The position numbers and the translations under genes were made by a program. A stretch of DNA of 8,591 nt from JBCBWG01 sp039186015 (GTDB taxonomy: Bacteria > Pseudomonadota > Alphaproteobacteria > Rhizobiales > Hyphomicrobiaceae). Shown piece after piece: positions 5,468 through 8,591 of the stretch. Each line of letters begins with the position of its first letter. Positions within the stretch are counted from its first letter, which is position 1. Where the stretch lies: the NCBI GenBank assembly GCA_039186015.1, contig JBCDAH010000170.1, positions 1 through 8,591 of the forward strand, given 5' to 3'. The notes under the pieces were generated by a model. That model was not told where the DNA came from. It saw nothing but the letters and a program-made list of their open reading frames with translations, and did not search any database.

Positions 5468-7558
5468 ATGGACGGCCAGCAGACGATCGGGCACTCGGTT
5501 TGCCCGCATGATTGCCCATCGACCTGTGCGCTCGATGTCGAGTTGCTTGACGGCGGTCGCATTGGTCGCGTCCGCGGCGCTCCAGACAATGATTATACGG
5601 CCGGTGTCATTTGCGCGAAGGTGGCCCGCTATGCTGAGCGTATCCATCACCCGGACCGCCTTCTGCACCCGTTGAAGCGGACCGGGCCCAAAGGGTCTCG
5701 GCAATTCACGCAAATCAGTTGGGATGAGGCGCTCGATCTTACAGCGGACGCGATGCTCGCTGCCGAGCGACGTCATGGTCCCGAGGCGGTTTGGCCGTAT
5801 TACTTTGCCGGGACGATGGGGCTGTTGATGCGCGACGGCATTAACCGTCTGCGGCATGCCAAGCGCTATTCAGATATGCACCAGTCGATTTGTACGACCC
5901 TGGCCTGGACCGGCTTCGTGGCCGGAACGGGCAAACTGGCTGGGGTCGATCCCAGGGAAATGGCGAAGTCCGACCTTGTGATCATCTGGGGAACCAACCC
6001 GGTGAACACGCAAGTTAACGTCATGACCCACGCCGTGCGGGCGCGGAAAGAGCGTGGTGCCAAGATCGTCGCCATCGACATCTACCAGAACGGCACGATG
6101 AACCAAGCTGATCTGGGGCTGTGTCTGCGGCCGGGCACCGATGGGGCGTTGGCTTGTGCGGTCATGCACATCTTGTTTCGTGACGGGTATGCGAATTGGG
6201 ACTATCTTGAGCGGTATACGGATTGCCCCCGGGATTTTGAAGTTCACCTACGCGAGAAGTCGCCGGAATGGGCGGCGGCCATCACCGGCCTGTCGGTCGA
6301 TGAAATTGAGACGTTTGCGCGGCTCGTCGGCACCACGCCGCGTAGCTATTTTCGGCTGGGCTATGGGTTTTCGCGGCAGCGCAACGGTGCCCACAATATG
6401 CATGCGGCGCTCTGCATCCCGGCCATCACCGGCGCCTGGTTGAATGAGGGTGGCGGCGCTTTCCATAGCAACGGCCAAATCTATCACTGGGACAAGACGC
6501 TGATCGAAGGTCTCGATGTCAAAGATCCGAGCGTCCGTGTGTTGGATATGTCGCGCATCGGGCCGGTGCTGACAGGAGACACGTTCGATATTGGCGACGG
6601 TCCGCCAGTCGAAGCGCTGTTCATCCAAAATATGAATCCCGTGCAAGTTGCGCCGGAGCAAACCAAGGTCAAAGCCGGCTTTGCGCGGGAGGATTTGTTC
6701 GTCTGCGTGCACGAACAGTTCATGACGGCAACAGCCGAACTGGCTGACGTCGTTTTGCCTGCAACCATGTTTCTGGAACATGACGACCTCTATCAGGGCG
6801 GCGGTCATCAATACATTCAGCTCGGACCGGCGTTGGTGCCGGCCCCCGGAGCCTGTCGATCGAACCACGATGTCATTTCAGCTCTCGCAAAGCGCGTTGG
6901 CGCCGAGCACCGGGGCTTTGGGATGACAGCTCGGGATATCATTGACGAAACGCTTCAACAGTCCGGATGGGGCACGCTGCGCGAACTTGAGGAAAATCGC
7001 TGGATTGATTGTCAGCCGGATTTCGAGACGGCCCACTATCTGACGGGCTTCGGATATCCAAACGGCAGGTTTCGCTTCAAGCCGGACTGGTCGGACGTGC
7101 CCGTTGCGCGGCGCTATGACTGGGGCATTGCCGATCAGATGCCCGAGTTTCCAGACCACTGGGAAGCGATCGAGACGGCGGATGCGAAGCATCCGTTCCG
7201 CCTCGCAACGTCGCCGGCGCGCAACTATCTCAATTCGTCGTTCAACGAGACGCCGACCAGCCAGAAGCGCGAGGGGCGACCAACGGTCAAGATTCACCCC
7301 GGTGATCTTGCTGCGCTGGGTATCTCCGACGGCGACCTCATCCAAATCGGGAACACGCGCGGACAGATCAAGATTTGGGCAGAGGAATTTGCCGGTGTGC
7401 AACCCGGTGTTTTGATTGTAGAGTCGATCCCGCCAAACGCGCATTTTCCGAACGGTGTGGGGCTGAACACGCTCACCGGGGCCGATCCCGTTGCACCCTA
7501 CGGTGGTGCCGCATTTCACGACAATCGCGTCTGGGTTAGACCTCTGGCGTCGGATTAA
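5468..7558 (+). CDS. Cytoplasmic molybdopterin oxidoreductase (MopB family, DMSO-reductase superfamily)
   Basis: The product has 696 residues from the ATG. A 4Fe-4S site is formed by Cys12, Cys16 and Cys20 (CPHDCPSTC) plus Cys49 (GVICAK). The catalytic molybdopterin domain spans about 62-480 and includes VIIWGTNPVNT (171-181) and the cofactor-binding LRPGTDGAL (220-228). The C-terminal dinucleotide-binding domain spans about 575-690 (FRLATSPARNYLNSS, NTLTGADPVAPYGGAAFHDNRV). Cys142 (QSICTTLAW) sits where Cys/Sec/Ser ligands of the metal lie in relatives, so it is the candidate Mo or W ligand. There is no Tat signal, so the enzyme is cytoplasmic. No electron-transfer subunit, chaperone or cofactor gene is adjacent. 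The substrate is unknown. I preferred the ATG at 5468 to a TTG at 5414 because AAGG (5458-5461) precedes it at good spacing and relatives begin close to the Fe-S motif. Confidence 0.93.
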   Translation: MDGQQTIGHSVCPHDCPSTCALDVELLDGGRIGRVRGAPDNDYTAGVICAKVARYAERIHHPDRLLHPLKRTGPKGSRQFTQISWDEALDLTADAMLAAERRHGPEAVWPYYFAGTMGLLMRDGINRLRHAKRYSDMHQSICTTLAWTGFVAGTGKLAGVDPREMAKSDLVIIWGTNPVNTQVNVMTHAVRARKERGAKIVAIDIYQNGTMNQADLGLCLRPGTDGALACAVMHILFRDGYANWDYLERYTDCPRDFEVHLREKSPEWAAAITGLSVDEIETFARLVGTTPRSYFRLGYGFSRQRNGAHNMHAALCIPAITGAWLNEGGGAFHSNGQIYHWDKTLIEGLDVKDPSVRVLDMSRIGPVLTGDTFDIGDGPPVEALFIQNMNPVQVAPEQTKVKAGFAREDLFVCVHEQFMTATAELADVVLPATMFLEHDDLYQGGGHQYIQLGPALVPAPGACRSNHDVISALAKRVGAEHRGFGMTARDIIDETLQQSGWGTLRELEENRWIDCQPDFETAHYLTGFGYPNGRFRFKPDWSDVPVARRYDWGIADQMPEFPDHWEAIETADAKHPFRLATSPARNYLNSSFNETPTSQKREGRPTVKIHPGDLAALGISDGDLIQIGNTRGQIKIWAEEFAGVQPGVLIVESIPPNAHFPNGVGLNTLTGADPVAPYGGAAFHDNRVWVRPLASD

Positions 7559-7624
7559 GCGGCTAACGGTAAATGAGACTTTCGATTAATCCGTATAGAT
7601 CCGGAATGCCTTGTTTGGTTTTCT

Positions 7625-7654
7625 TTGTGATACAGTTGTGTGACGTCCTGTGAT
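7625..7654 (+). promoter_or_regulatory. Possible promoter with TGTGA repeats upstream of the TAXI gene
   Basis: TTGTGA (7625-7630) and TGTGAT (7649-7654) are 18 bases apart, and each matches the sigma70 consensus at 4 of 6 positions. The same stretch contains TGTGA three times in direct orientation (7626, 7639, 7649), with TGTGATA at the first and last. The gap between the molybdoenzyme stop and this gene (141 bases) is large enough for an independent promoter, but the call is weak. Confidence 0.3.
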
Positions 7655-7699
7655 AAGGGATGCGCCACTTCCGTCATGGTGACAACAACGGAGAAAGTG

Positions 7700-8591
7700 A
7701 TGAGGAAACTACTGATCGGTGCATTGGGCTTGACCCTGGCTACGGCTGGGGCTGCTTCGGCTCAGCAACGGTTCATCTCAATAGGTACCGGTGGTGTGAC
7801 TGGTGTCTACTACCCAACCGGGGGTGCCATTTGCCGCTTGGTTAACCGCAAGCGCAAAGAGCATGGCATTCGCTGCTCAGCTGAGTCGACCGGTGGCTCG
7901 ATCTACAACATCAACACGATTCGTGGTGGTGAGCTGGAGTTCGGTGTTGCCCAGTCCGACTGGCAGTATCACGCCTACAACGGTACATCTAAGTTCAAGG
8001 ACAAGGGCAAGTTTTCAGAGCTTCGCGCTGTGTTCTCCGTCCATCCGGAGCCGGTCACGGTTCTGGCACGGAGCGACGTCAATATCTCCAACGTCACGGA
8101 TCTCAAGGGTAAGCGCCTCAACATCGGCAACCCTGGCTCCGGCACGCGGGGAACGTGGGATGTGCTTGAAGCTGCACTCGGCTGGAAGCGGACAGACCTC
8201 AAGTTGGCCGCAGAGCTGAAGTCAGCAGAGACCGGGCAGGCGCTTTGCGACAACAAGATCGATGCCTACTTCTGGTTGGTTGGCCACCCGTCTGCGTTGA
8301 CGCAGGAAACGCTGTCGACTTGTGACGCCAAGCTCGTCAATGTCACCGGTCCGGCGATCGACAAGCTGATTTCCGACAACTCGTTCTATCGGAAGGCCAC
8401 GATCCCCGCCGGCATGTACAACAACAAAGAAGACGTCACCACGTACGGCGTCGGCGCGACATTTGTATCCAGCTCGAAAGTGCCGGCAGACGTTGTCTAC
8501 GTTGTTGTGAAAGCCGTCTTCGAAAACTTTGACGACTTCAAAAAACTCCATCCGGCGTTTGCGAACCTCAAGCCGGAAGAGATGGTCAAAG
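7700..8591 (+). CDS. TAXI-family TRAP transporter solute-binding protein, 3' end missing
   Basis: This frame is open to the right edge: 297 codons plus one base, probably about 25 residues short of the usual ~320. It starts with a Sec signal peptide (basic RK, hydrophobic 4-17, cleavage after ASA at 19-21). The mature protein opens with ISIGTGGVTGVYYPTGG (27-43), the hallmark of TAXI periplasmic receptors, followed by ESTGGSIYNI (62-71) and KRLNIGNPGSGTR (138-150). Such receptors capture small organic anions such as dicarboxylates or amino acids and hand them to a fused TRAP membrane subunit, which would be expected just beyond the window. Cys45, Cys59, Cys183 and Cys208 could form periplasmic disulfides. 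The ATG at 7700 follows GGAG (7690-7693) at six bases; a GTG one codon upstream is less likely. The ligand is not deducible from sequence. Confidence 0.93.
   Translation, partial: MRKLLIGALGLTLATAGAASAQQRFISIGTGGVTGVYYPTGGAICRLVNRKRKEHGIRCSAESTGGSIYNINTIRGGELEFGVAQSDWQYHAYNGTSKFKDKGKFSELRAVFSVHPEPVTVLARSDVNISNVTDLKGKRLNIGNPGSGTRGTWDVLEAALGWKRTDLKLAAELKSAETGQALCDNKIDAYFWLVGHPSALTQETLSTCDAKLVNVTGPAIDKLISDNSFYRKATIPAGMYNNKEDVTTYGVGATFVSSSKVPADVVYVVVKAVFENFDDFKKLHPAFANLKPEEMVK

Noticed and set aside
5870..7519. Several minus-strand open frames of 94-213 codons inside the molybdoenzyme gene
   Set aside because: They mirror the strongly supported MopB coding sequence and show no family motif or ribosome-binding site.
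7590..7626. Possible terminator after the molybdoenzyme gene (TCCG/CGGA stem followed by a T-rich stretch)
   Set aside because: The stem has only four base pairs and the T-rich stretch is interrupted and offset from it, so it is not convincing as an intrinsic terminator.

Overview
The window looks like a stretch of alphaproteobacterial chromosome, most likely Hyphomicrobiales/Rhizobiales-like. The basis is moderately high G+C codon usage, an ABC-F gene close to ndk, and the combination of a TAXI-type TRAP receptor with a cytoplasmic molybdopterin enzyme. This placement is an inference from gene content, not from a search. I see no mobile element, CRISPR array, rRNA or tRNA.

Left block, minus strand (1-3632). 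A putative gene runs off the left edge (1-204). Next come an ABC-F ATPase of the YheS/ABCF3-like type (185-2098) and a membrane-anchored GYF_2-domain protein (2274-3632). The 175-base gap between the last two holds a cluster of short palindromes. One of them folds better in the minus-strand RNA than in the plus-strand RNA.

Divergent gap (3633-3994). It separates the GYF_2 gene from ndk. A good sigma70-like promoter (3912-3940) and a strong leader hairpin (3959-3975) precede ndk.

Right block, plus strand (3995-8591). The order is ndk (nucleoside diphosphate kinase), a Rid-superfamily gene with a TTG start, and a DinB-family gene that overlaps it through ATGA. A molybdopterin oxidoreductase of about 696 residues follows, then the 5' part of a TAXI-family TRAP solute-binding protein that runs off the right edge. 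No clear terminator separates ndk, rid and dinB, so they may be one transcript. The Rid/DinB pair is almost certainly translationally coupled. The molybdoenzyme and the TAXI receptor each have their own upstream region with candidate regulatory repeats.

Most of the window is ordinary housekeeping and metabolic content. The points most worth a second look are the Rid protein that lacks the deaminase arginine and is coupled to a DinB protein, the orphan molybdoenzyme with a candidate Cys metal ligand, the GYF_2 protein with a His/Pro/Gln repeat linker and an unrecognised extracytoplasmic domain, and the hairpin in the ndk leader.
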